Shown piece after piece: positions 10,499 through 20,364 of a stretch of DNA of 64,000 nt. Numbering within the stretch: the first letter of the stretch is position 1; every line of letters starts with the position of its first letter. This DNA is from Tritrichomonas musculus (Eukaryota > Parabasalia > Tritrichomonadida > Tritrichomonadidae). The notes below the pieces were generated by a model. It did no database searches, was not told the DNA's origin, and saw only the letters and a list, made by a program, of their open reading frames with translations. A program made the position numbers and the translations under genes. Where the stretch lies: NCBI GenBank assembly GCA_039105265.1, contig JAPFFF010000041.1, positions 868,001 through 932,000 of the forward strand, read 5' to 3'.

Positions 10499-12358
10499 AT
10501 GAATATCCAATTCAAAAAATTGACACAAAAACGTTTAATTTTTAACAAAATGAATATCATAGAAAAGCTTCAACAAAATACTTCATTTAGGCCAAATGGT
10601 GCACCATTTATTCTCAATTTCAATCAATACAATTACAAATATGTTAAATATTTAAAAAAAACACAACATTTCAAATATGTTTGCGAGAATGGTTATAATA
10701 GGCATAAAAAAATCGAAGAAAGGTGTCCTGCATATATTTTAGTTTCCTTTGAAGTTGTAAAAAAAACAGAGAATGAAGAAGAAGTTAAGCTGGGACAAAT
10801 TATACAAATGAATGTTCAACATAATTGTATAAAAGAAATAGGAACAACAAATAAGTTTATAAAAGATTCTGAACTCAAAAGCAAAATAGATGAAATTTAT
10901 TACTCTCAAATGCCTCGACCAACCCAAAGCCAAATAATAACACAATTGACAAAAAAAATAAACAGTGAAAACAATGAAGAAGAGAGTAAAATACCAATTT
11001 CTCAAAGAATTGTTTATAATCAATGGTCAAAATTAAATAGAGATAACAAAATAAATGATACTGATTTTGGAAAGATAAGACAAACAAATCGTAAAACGGA
11101 TTTCGAACTTTTTAAATTCCGTTGTTCAAATTTTCCGGTTGGAAAGAATTTATTTATTTGTTATAGTTCAAAATTTCAACAGTCATTAATTCAAAAATCT
11201 TCATTTATTTTTATCGATGGAACTTTCGATGTTACTCCAGATGGATTTGAACAGGTTTTGGTGCTTTTAGGACGAACTGAACACATGAATATTCCATTGG
11301 CTCATTTTTTATTACCAAACAAAGAAAAAAAGACTTATGAACTTGCTTTTTTGATGTTTATAAATTCAATTAAAAAAGGATTTCAAAATGGAGCTACTTT
11401 TATTACAGATTTCGAACTTGGAGAATCAAATGCTGTCAAAAAAATTTTAATGAATGAAACTCATATTTTTCAGTATTGTTATTTTCATTTTTCACAAATA
11501 ATGAGAAGGTATTTCGATAAATATCAGAAATTTGAATTTTTAGATAAGTTAAAGAATATCAGTTATTTACTACCATTTATTTCAGAAAGGTTATTAAATA
11601 CAGTTATCAAAGTATTATCTCAATGGGAAATCACAGATCAATTTTCACTTTATTTTGAGTATAATTTTAAAAATAAATATAGGTTCAATGATTGGAATGT
11701 TTATAATAAAATTAATAAAGATATTATTACAAATAACGTAGCCGAAAGTCATAATGCAAAATTGAAAGATCGAATTGGACATCATCCTACATTAGCAAAT
11801 TTCGAAGAAATAATACAACAAATCGAAGAAGAAGATCATCTCAGATACGAATTGAAAGAAATAGATGACACAGAAATAAAAAGAATTGACGAAGATACAT
11901 TTATACAAATTTTTAAAAATTTTATAACAGACTTACGAAGAGCTGGGTACAAACAAAAAAAAAATACAAATTCAGATACAAGTATAGAAAAATATGATCA
12001 AAGATTAAATAATGAACTTTTATTTGATGATGACAAAAATGAAATAACAGATATAGTAGAAGAAGACGATACAGATGACAAAACTATTATAGAAGAAATA
12101 AACGAACTGGAAAATGCGCAAGAAATAAGACTAGTTAACGAAGCCTATTCAATACCAAAGGTTCACATCAAAACAATACCTACAGAAGCTCAACAAATAC
12201 TACAAGAAAACTTAATCAATTACAGAAATGCTCCAGGACGATCGACAGAAAGAAAAAGAATATTATCAGAAACATTTACCAAAATACAAGAAATTTCACC
12301 AAACATAACAAAAACTCAGGTTCGTAGTTGGTTTAATAACAATATGAATAAGATTTAG
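10499..12358 (+). CDS. MULE-family transposase with FLYWCH-like zinc finger and homeodomain-like tail
   Basis: A 619-residue DDE transposase. Residues ~55-125 hold a Cys-Cys-His-Cys arrangement (VCENG...ERCPAY...QHNC) typical of the FLYWCH/WRKY-GCM1 fingers that precede MULE domains. The RNase H-like core shows DGTFD (Asp240), TDFELGE (Asp304), the CYFHF motif near 325 and NNVAESHNAKLK (Glu416), the expected D-D-E set. After an acidic linker (470-545), the last ~60 residues read as three helices ending TKTQVRSWFNNNMNKI. Trp611, Phe612 and Asn614 match homeodomain positions 48, 49 and 51, while the usual Arg53 is Met. It would cut and paste the surrounding element. The first ATG is at 10499, and a second at 10550 is also possible. 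The frame is intact. Confidence 0.9.
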   Translation: MNIQFKKLTQKRLIFNKMNIIEKLQQNTSFRPNGAPFILNFNQYNYKYVKYLKKTQHFKYVCENGYNRHKKIEERCPAYILVSFEVVKKTENEEEVKLGQIIQMNVQHNCIKEIGTTNKFIKDSELKSKIDEIYYSQMPRPTQSQIITQLTKKINSENNEEESKIPISQRIVYNQWSKLNRDNKINDTDFGKIRQTNRKTDFELFKFRCSNFPVGKNLFICYSSKFQQSLIQKSSFIFIDGTFDVTPDGFEQVLVLLGRTEHMNIPLAHFLLPNKEKKTYELAFLMFINSIKKGFQNGATFITDFELGESNAVKKILMNETHIFQYCYFHFSQIMRRYFDKYQKFEFLDKLKNISYLLPFISERLLNTVIKVLSQWEITDQFSLYFEYNFKNKYRFNDWNVYNKINKDIITNNVAESHNAKLKDRIGHHPTLANFEEIIQQIEEEDHLRYELKEIDDTEIKRIDEDTFIQIFKNFITDLRRAGYKQKKNTNSDTSIEKYDQRLNNELLFDDDKNEITDIVEEDDTDDKTIIEEINELENAQEIRLVNEAYSIPKVHIKTIPTEAQQILQENLINYRNAPGRSTERKRILSETFTKIQEISPNITKTQVRSWFNNNMNKI

Positions 12359-12812
12359 AATTCTCAATTTTTCAAAATATCTTTTTTTTTTTTTTTTTTC
12401 TCTTTTTTTTAAAAAACTTTACTATTTTATTAACATTTATACAATTTTGAAAGTTCGTTATTATCTACATTTTAATTAAGCTCACTTTTTTTTAATGAAG
12501 ATTTCAATAATTTTTTAAGGATGAAAGATTTTATACGATTTATATCAATTTCTAATAACTATTTTTATTACATTTCTTATTTTGTATAACATTTTAAATA
12601 AGTTAACTTTTTTATCGAGATTGTTTGATATTTTATTGAAAAAAAAAAGAATTGATGAATCTGAAATAAATTTTTAATAATAATTCTGATTGTACTTCTT
12701 TGTGAATAAATCATTTTCCTTAATTTCACTTTTTTTTTTTTTGGTTATGATGATTGTCTGAATTTTTGAAGGAAAAAAATAAATAGTTATTATATTCGAT
12801 ATCTAAATAATT
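12359..12812. other. 3' flank of the transposase gene
   Basis: AT-rich non-coding DNA with T-runs between the transposase stop and the right inverted repeat. No gene or repeat is seen. Confidence 0.5.
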
Positions 12813-13650
12813 ATTTATTAATAATTTAATTGATCTTTTTATTTTTTGAGTATTTTTTAGTTGATCGTTTTAAATTATATAAAAAAAAATTGAAAAAACA
12901 AAAAAAAGGTTATAACAATTTATATCTACATAATGATTTATTAATAATTTAATTGATCTTTTTATTTTTTGAGTATTTTTTAGTTGATCGTTTTAAATTA
13001 TATAAAAAAAAATTGAAAAAACAAAAAAAAGGTTATAACAATTTATATCTACATAATGATTTATTAATAATTTAATTGATCTTTTTATTTTTTGAGTATT
13101 TTTTAGTTGATCGTTTTAAATTATATAAAAAAAAATTGAAAAAACAAAAAAAAGGTTATAACAATTTATATCTACATAATGATTTATTAATAATTTAATT
13201 GATCTTTTTATTTTTTGAGTATTTTTTAGTTGATCGTTTTAAATTATATAAAAAAAAATTGAAAAAACAAAAAAAAGGTTATAACAATTTATATCTACAT
13301 AATGATTTATTAATAATTTAATTGATCTTTTTATTTTTTGAGTATTTTTTAGTTGATCGTTTTAAATTATATAAAAAAAAATTGAAAAAACAAAAAAAAG
13401 GTTATAACAATTTATATCTACATAATGATTTATTAATAATTTAATTGATCTTTTTATTTTTTGAGTATTTTTTAGTTGATCGTTTTAAATTATATAAAAA
13501 AAAATTGAAAAAACAAAAAAAAGGTTATAACAATTTATATCTACATAATGATTTATTAATAATTTAATTGATCTTTTTATTTTTTGAGTATTTTTTAGTT
13601 GATCGTTTTAAATTATATAAAAAAAAAATTGAAAAAACAAAAAAATTATT
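12813..13650. repeat. 123-bp tandem array, 7 copies (right arm)
   Basis: The inverse of the left-arm array. TTGATCGTTTTAAATTATAT starts at 12861, 12984, 13107, 13230, 13353, 13476 and 13599, an exact 123-bp period with nearly identical units. It has two more copies than the left arm. Confidence 0.93.
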
Positions 13651-14261
13651 ATACTAAAATAAATTTATAATATCAAGCCTCATTCTGCATCTTTGCTTGA
13701 TATTAATCTCACTTTGTTCTTTAAGAAAATCGTTTTAAAATCTTAAATATCCGTTTAAAATTAATATTTATATCAAATTTTATATTTTTGTGAGAGCATT
13801 CAAATCAGAGTATTCAAAATATGGATTTTTTTTTATTCTTTCAATATATTCTGAGGTAGATTATAACAATTTTAAAACACAAATATTTTTTTACTCTCAG
13901 CTAGCTTCTAAATTTTCATATGACAGAATAATTAAGTATATTATAAACAACCATTTTAAACCAATAAATTGAATTATTATGAAAATTATATAATATTTGA
14001 ATATTTGCAAAAAAAAGGATGAAAAAGAGACAGAACAATCGATTCCACGGCAAACAAAGCAAATTACCAGAAATAAAATACTTTATAAAGGATTTTGAGC
14101 CAAAAAAGTTAGAAATGAAGATAGAAAAATTTTGTATAAGCAAGCCACTTTTTATTTAGTTTATTTGGGTGCAAAATAGGTGCAATAATAAAATTTGGGT
14201 GCAAAACCGATTTGGGGTGCATTTTTTGAATACCTATTTGGCCGGGGTGCATTTTGGGTGC
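12813..14261. repeat. Right terminal inverted repeat of the MULE
   Basis: About 1.45 kb, inverted relative to 4579-5786, and longer only because of two extra 123-bp units. It ends GCATTTTGGGTGC at 14249-14261 and has the same set of inverted GGGTGC/AGGTGC motifs in its outer 100 bp. Confidence 0.9.
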
Positions 14262-15165
14262 ACATAAATAATTCCCAAAAAAGACGTTAATTTATAAAAA
14301 ATCAAAAATACATTATGTAATCATTTTTTCAAAAAAAATATATGGAAAAAATAATTGTACATATAATTGTCGAATTAATATAATAATCGAATTTAATTTT
14401 TGGAATCAAGCATAATTATTTGATTCATGCAATACTAAATATTATATGATAATTTATTGATAATAATACTTTTTGTATTAATTTAAAATATATTTTTAAA
14501 TAATAATAAAGAAATATATTTCATATATTGTTATAAAACTATTTTTTATAAAATTATCTTATCATTTCACTTGTTAATACAGGTTTGAATAACCGAATTT
14601 AAATATAAAAATTTAAAATATGTATTTTATTATATTTAAATTATTAGTTATATATATGATAAAATATTAAATTTTTATAGGAATATATCAGAGATATTTA
14701 TAAAATAAAAAATAATATAAACTATTCAAAAAAGATTATTTCAATGAATTGATAATATTTTTTCAGTTAATTTGCATTCTTTTGAAATTTTTAATTTTGA
14801 ATGATTTTATAATTTGAATTAAAGTATTCAAAAATTTGAAAAAACTATCAACAAATTAATTTATTAAAATACATATATCTTATAGTTAAATTATAATATC
14901 ATAAAATCTTCCTGCCAAAATAAAGATATTTTGCTATATTTAATTTTTGTTTAATATAATAGTTGAAAACCTATTATAAATATGAAAATTTCGGGCAACA
15001 AGGAATAGGACGTATAAATAATTGATGTATTCAAAAAGTTATAACATAAATTTATATTTGGAAGTTTATTTTTTATTTTTTTGAATACTTTTTATTCATC
15101 AATTTGAATGAATATATACAATTTTTGGGGAAAAAATATTCACATAAAATCAAAAAGATATTCGA
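14262..15165. other. AT-rich intergenic stretch
   Basis: Flank between the transposon and the cyclase gene, with no credible frame. A TCACATA initiator-like motif at 15140 lies 26 bp before the cyclase ATG. Confidence 0.5.
15140..15146 (+). promoter_or_regulatory. Initiator-like motif of the cyclase gene
   Basis: TCACATA fits the trichomonad initiator TCA(C/T)(A/T)(A/T) and lies 26 bp before the ATG at 15166. Such short motifs occur by chance, so it is only supportive. Confidence 0.4.
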
Positions 15166-18100
15166 ATGGATTCTAAGATAACTTCAATTCAAACATCACT
15201 TTCTTCATTATCTGAATTAGAATTATCTTATCATTCAACTTTTTCCAGTGATATTTTACCAATCCTCGATTATTTATCACAATTATTTTTTCCATTTCAT
15301 ACATTTGAATTCATTCAGATATCTTTTTGCTTATTGCAATTTTTTGAAACATCTTTTTGGGTACAAATAGGTAACTATTGGCAAAAAAATAAATTTTCTG
15401 AAATACTCCATTATATCACGTTTTTTTCATCAAATGACCCAAGCACTCAGGAAAACATCATAACATTCAGTATTTATGTAGCTATTGTATTCATAAATTC
15501 TGTTTTATTTTTATTTTTAGTTATACATTATAGCAAAACAAGGCGAATTGTCAGGCCAATTCTTATTTTAGTTAGATTATATTTCATGATAGTTGGTGGT
15601 TTAATTATTCATCCGATGTCATCGTTAATGGGGCACTTATTAGATGATGCAATATCGATGCATAAAGCACGAGACATTTTTATGCTAGCAATAACCGTTA
15701 TTTTCTATTCAATTTCCGAACTATTGTTTTATTTGAATCTTAGATACATTAATCAATCGATATACATCCACAAATCACTTTGGATTACATTTGACTCGAC
15801 TTTACTAGTCTTTATGTTTATGTGGAATCCACTTTTTCAATTCATCGGCCATTTATTCAAATTTTACCCTTTTTGGAGTTATTTTATACTTGCATTTTTC
15901 CACATAATTTTCGTAATAATGTCGTTTTATAATTATCTTTGGATGTCTTGTGTTCATGACCTAGGGAACGCTTTACAAACGTCAATTCTTTGTTCTCTGA
16001 TTTTCAATGATATTTTTCGTATCGTTGTTGAATATTATCCTCAAATTAAGCAAGAAATTTTTGTTCTAATTTGTTTGGCGGTCTTTGTTATTTTCACGAT
16101 TGTCTCTTATGTAATTACCAAGTTGATTCGTAAACGAATTAATCAGGACTTGTCAAATTCGAAAATGAATTCTCCACAAAATTTTGACAAAGAAAATTTG
16201 AGAGTTTTTGATCCAACGATAGATGGCAAATTTGCGTATTTTAATGAACTTGGATTAGATAAAAATATGAAGAAAGCCATGATCTATTTAATTGTTGGTT
16301 TAACATCTGCTTCTGACATGTTTGTTGATTTTTCATTGCCTCAGTTTTGCATCGATAATTATAAGACAAATCCCGAAATGATTGTTTTGTTGATTCATTT
16401 GCTGTCCTATTTTAAATCTGAGAAGAAGAGGCTGAATGCTACATTGAAAGAATTTCATTCACTTAGAACCGATTACATTTACGGCCACTTTATTTACATG
16501 CAAGCACATCGTATTAAAGTGTTTAGACAGGTAGTTTCGACCAATCTTTCATCCGTAAAATTGGATGAATTAAAACTGCATTCAGAAGATTTAGAAAACC
16601 AAATAAAATCTTTCTGGTCTTTGACAACTGCCAGCACAGCGACACTTGAACAGTTAGAAAAGCGACAAAGACGTTTGAATAACCTATGGGATGAATCAAT
16701 CGAAGATAACTGGTCTTCTGTCTCTTTTCGTGAAGAACACATTCATTTCTTGATTGAGTCTTGCGCTGATTATCATAGAGCTGCCAAAATGGAAAACATT
16801 AAAGAAAAGGTTGAACTAATGAATAGAAATCGTGATGATTTATGCTTCTTGTCATTATTGCTGTGCTTTCCTCAATATTATGAGAAAAAAATCGTAAACA
16901 TTAGTGAAATATTTTCAAATAAAAAACAAAAGAATGATTCATCGAATTCGTCTTCTTCCGTAATTAATCAAGAGAACAATGCGTCAAGTTCTGATGAGAA
17001 AGTATCATGTTCTTCTAATGAATACGATATTACACAAGAAGAACAAATTGCAAACACAATCATATCTTCAGGAAGGCTTCGTTTATCAATGCAAAATGCG
17101 TTGAATAATGTCAAGCCAAAAATGAATAGAGCATTGGTTATCTATTCAATCATTTCGATTCTTGCTTCATCTATCTTGATAATTACAACTTTTGCGGTTT
17201 TTTTAAATTCTGCAAGTTCATTTAATGATTGGAATACGGAAGTTGAAGTTGTTGTTGATTTGAGATTGGCCTTTATGAAGTCATTTTTAAGTTTGTCAAT
17301 CATGGCTGGCAAATTAACTGATCGTTTTCAAATAGATGAAATCAAATGTGATAATTTTATTAAAGTCAATGATTTAAGTGTATTTTTAGATGAATCAACA
17401 AAATTTGATGAATTAACAAAGACATTTGTCGATGAATCACGAGCACAATTGTGGAATCTGATGGATGCCATTCTTAGTTTAGCACTGAAAGGGAACAACA
17501 TTTCTAGTTTAACAAGCATTCTTTATGATCGTTCAATTACATCCAATATCTGCAGTAACGGTTCAATTATTGATACAGATCAGTGGTCAATGGAGAAAGC
17601 AATAAACTTTGAAATTTTATCATTTGCTGTTTTATCTGATGATGGTGATAACGTGAATACTTGGTATGCTGAAAATACTTATTGGTGCCATGTTATAACA
17701 ACTTTACCTGATGTAGAAAAAATGTTCTCTGTTGTTCAAAATGAGTTAACTTATGATATTTCTAATTCATCAGCAAGATCATCAAATAAAATTAAAATAG
17801 CGATGATAGTAATTGGACCTGCACATTTTCTCTTCTTTGTGTTACAATTGCCAATAATTATCTATTTATTTTCGCAAGAAATAAACCATTTGATTAAGAT
17901 AATGTTATCAACTGATCAAGAATATAAAGAGCAGGCAAGAAAGAATGTTTCATTAATAGTTGTAAATGAAAATAATGAAATAGTTCCACCAATAACAAAA
18001 GTTTCTTTTAATTGGAAAATATTTTTGTTTTCATTTCTAATCTTTTTGGCTTTTTGTTGTTTCATTCTCTTTGAAGAATTGATTCTTTATTACTCAATGG

Positions 18101-19830
18101 AATTCACCAAAAAAATGAGAAATGTTGGCTTTTTTCATTGCTATTTTTCATTGACACGATCATATATTATTGAGATTCTTATTGATATATTGAATGCCAT
18201 TTATAATGTCAATATCCCGAAATACTACTTGACAAATGAAGCCTTTAAAGAGAGAATTTATTTCCTTTTGAAAGCATTTCAAAGAAATGCTTATGTCATT
18301 TTGAACGATTCGCCAGAATGCCCTTCATCTGTAGGAAAAGACCCAGTAATAGACAGGATTGTTCTAAATTCATTTTGTAAAACATCGAGTAATTTTGTAA
18401 ATCTTCATGACTCTTATGAATGTGCTTCTTTAAATCGGTTATTTGCCACTTTTCATTCATTGATTGAAAAAATCACTGAAGAAATCGAGCTATTTGATGG
18501 TTCTTTCAAAGGTGATGAATTATCAAATCTTTATCATCTTATTTTTGTGCATTTGATTCCTTTAAATAGAGATGCTGAAGAGCGTTTTAATGACATTCAA
18601 AAAGATTATGTACATAACTATTCATTGAATTTGATTCTGTTTTTTATTTGCGGAATTGTTTTCTTGATTATTTGGTCAATTTTAATGGCTTTCATTATTA
18701 ACAACTTCCGTAGGATTTTTAATATGGCAATTTGTTTGATTAGAAGACTTTCACCTGTTGGTTTCATCAACAACACTGAGTTAATAAACTATCTTTTATA
18801 TAAAAAAAGTGAAGAAATTGAAATGGGCGTTACTCATGCAATTTTCAATAGTTCTTTTGATGGAATCATTTGCATGAATCTTGATGGAATTGTTGAAATA
18901 ATCAACAAAAGTTTCGCCAATGATTATGGCTATTCAACCGAGCAACTTGTTGGCCAATTAATCGGTACGATATTTGATAATGCATCACGTGAAAAGCTTG
19001 AGAATCAACTTAAATTAATTAAAAATCATGAAAGTACAGGTTACACGCAAGATGTCATTTGTTTCACTAATGACGGACGAGCTGTTCCTTCATTCATCAC
19101 TCTATTTGCAACCAAACAAAACGAGAACAGTTTGATTCTCGTTATTCGTGATCAAACCATTTTGCTTCAAAAGAAAAAAAGACTTGAATTGGCGAAGAAA
19201 AGAAGTCAAGACTTGCTCGAACAAATCATGCCTTCTAAAGTTTTAGCGATGATTAAAGAAGGCAAAAGTGAGATCACATTCAGTGTTCCTTCAGCTTCTG
19301 TAATGTTTGTTGATATTGTCAATTTTTCGAACTTTTCAGCTGACCTTTCACCACAGCAAATCATGGGCACTTTGTCGACTTTATTTGGCGCATTTGACGT
19401 CTGGATTCAAAAGTATCCCTTCATGACAAAGATCAAATTGATTGGCGATATTTACATGGCAGCTTGCGGACTATTCGCTGTTGACGAGGAACAGAGTGTC
19501 ATCGCTAAGCAATGCATCGATTTTGCTCTTCATGTTTTGAATATTTTGGACGACACAAACATCAAATTGAATATGTGCTTACAAATTAGAATAGGAATAA
19601 ATAGCGATGGACCAATCATCGCCGGCGTTTTGGGAAATGAAAATAGAGTTTTCGATATAATTGGCGATACAATTAATGTTGCTTCAAGACTAGAACACAA
19701 GGCTGAACCCGGCCATATTTTGATGTCTGAAAAAACATTCAATTTGGTCAAAGATTTCAAATACCGTATTACTCCTAAAGGAGAAATGTTTTTGAAAGGA
19801 AAAGGAAATATGAAAGCTTATGAAATTTAG
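15166..19830 (+). CDS. Multi-pass PAS-domain class III adenylyl cyclase
   Basis: A 1554-residue membrane protein that should make cAMP from ATP. About seven membrane segments lie between residues 100 and 320, followed by a long cytoplasmic stretch. More segments lie near 657-682, 880-902, 949-976 and 1151-1180, framing two loops of 170-200 residues likely to be extracellular sensors. A PAS domain covers ~1225-1335 (FDGIICMNLDGIVEIIN) and leads by a short helix to the class III cyclase domain at 1378-1553. Metal-binding Asp1383 and Asp1428 and transition-state Asn1504 and Arg1508 are present. Lys1424 and Asp1497 occupy the base-recognition positions, the Lys/Asp pair of adenylyl rather than guanylyl cyclases. 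A single catalytic domain implies homodimerisation. The architecture matches the expanded trichomonad cyclase family. The frame is intact. Confidence 0.94.
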   Translation: MDSKITSIQTSLSSLSELELSYHSTFSSDILPILDYLSQLFFPFHTFEFIQISFCLLQFFETSFWVQIGNYWQKNKFSEILHYITFFSSNDPSTQENIITFSIYVAIVFINSVLFLFLVIHYSKTRRIVRPILILVRLYFMIVGGLIIHPMSSLMGHLLDDAISMHKARDIFMLAITVIFYSISELLFYLNLRYINQSIYIHKSLWITFDSTLLVFMFMWNPLFQFIGHLFKFYPFWSYFILAFFHIIFVIMSFYNYLWMSCVHDLGNALQTSILCSLIFNDIFRIVVEYYPQIKQEIFVLICLAVFVIFTIVSYVITKLIRKRINQDLSNSKMNSPQNFDKENLRVFDPTIDGKFAYFNELGLDKNMKKAMIYLIVGLTSASDMFVDFSLPQFCIDNYKTNPEMIVLLIHLLSYFKSEKKRLNATLKEFHSLRTDYIYGHFIYMQAHRIKVFRQVVSTNLSSVKLDELKLHSEDLENQIKSFWSLTTASTATLEQLEKRQRRLNNLWDESIEDNWSSVSFREEHIHFLIESCADYHRAAKMENIKEKVELMNRNRDDLCFLSLLLCFPQYYEKKIVNISEIFSNKKQKNDSSNSSSSVINQENNASSSDEKVSCSSNEYDITQEEQIANTIISSGRLRLSMQNALNNVKPKMNRALVIYSIISILASSILIITTFAVFLNSASSFNDWNTEVEVVVDLRLAFMKSFLSLSIMAGKLTDRFQIDEIKCDNFIKVNDLSVFLDESTKFDELTKTFVDESRAQLWNLMDAILSLALKGNNISSLTSILYDRSITSNICSNGSIIDTDQWSMEKAINFEILSFAVLSDDGDNVNTWYAENTYWCHVITTLPDVEKMFSVVQNELTYDISNSSARSSNKIKIAMIVIGPAHFLFFVLQLPIIIYLFSQEINHLIKIMLSTDQEYKEQARKNVSLIVVNENNEIVPPITKVSFNWKIFLFSFLIFLAFCCFILFEELILYYSMEFTKKMRNVGFFHCYFSLTRSYIIEILIDILNAIYNVNIPKYYLTNEAFKERIYFLLKAFQRNAYVILNDSPECPSSVGKDPVIDRIVLNSFCKTSSNFVNLHDSYECASLNRLFATFHSLIEKITEEIELFDGSFKGDELSNLYHLIFVHLIPLNRDAEERFNDIQKDYVHNYSLNLILFFICGIVFLIIWSILMAFIINNFRRIFNMAICLIRRLSPVGFINNTELINYLLYKKSEEIEMGVTHAIFNSSFDGIICMNLDGIVEIINKSFANDYGYSTEQLVGQLIGTIFDNASREKLENQLKLIKNHESTGYTQDVICFTNDGRAVPSFITLFATKQNENSLILVIRDQTILLQKKKRLELAKKRSQDLLEQIMPSKVLAMIKEGKSEITFSVPSASVMFVDIVNFSNFSADLSPQQIMGTLSTLFGAFDVWIQKYPFMTKIKLIGDIYMAACGLFAVDEEQSVIAKQCIDFALHVLNILDDTNIKLNMCLQIRIGINSDGPIIAGVLGNENRVFDIIGDTINVASRLEHKAEPGHILMSEKTFNLVKDFKYRITPKGEMFLKGKGNMKAYEI

Positions 19831-20364
19831 AATTTGTTTTATTGTTTATATTATTAAAAATGTTGTATTTTTTCAATTCTTTAATATTATTTTCAAATTA
19901 TCAAAATTAATAGTAATGATTTGGTTTTTGAGAAAATAGTTCAGATTTAAAATTCAATCTCATGCCTAATTTAACTCCAATTCTATATGGAATTACAAAT
20001 ATTTTTCAATATTAAAATTGAATGCTTTTTTTAAATATATTTCTCAAGTTCAATAGTAAATTCTATTTACAACTTAAATATGTTGTTCAATTGTTCCATC
20101 AAAAAAACTTTATTAATTTAATTTTTCAGAATTTTAAAATAATATGAAAATAAAATAATCATAATGTTCATTTTAGCCAATTACCATGTGTATGGATTGT
20201 TTAAATTAATATTTTAGCAGCTCTGGAAACTTAATCATAATCATGTTTTTTATTCAGAGAAACTTTTTGAAATAAAAAATACGGTATAAAAGTTTTTTTC
20301 TGAAGTTTTGTAAAAATTTTGAAAGGAAATTTTTTACGTTTAAAAATTTCAATTATTTAAAACA
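19831..20364. other. Intergenic spacer
   Basis: AT-rich, 530 bp, between two genes on the plus strand. No gene is seen, and no clear initiator motif precedes the next ATG. Confidence 0.5.

Larger units (their letters stand above)
4579..14261. mobile_element. 9.7-kb MULE-type DNA transposon with long satellite-bearing inverted repeats
   Basis: The two ends are inverted copies of each other beginning GCACCCAAAATGCACCCCGG. Anchors inside them lie at identical distances from the termini (118, 289 and 656 bp), so the outer 650 bp carry no net indel, and two unrelated reading frames in them translate identically on both sides. Inside these arms lie 123-bp tandem arrays, a 399-residue cargo gene, 21-bp minisatellites and a 619-residue MULE-family transposase. 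All parts needed for an autonomous Mutator-like element seem present. The near-identity of the ends suggests a young insertion or recent homogenisation. I see no 8-11 bp target duplication at the flanks. Confidence 0.88.
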
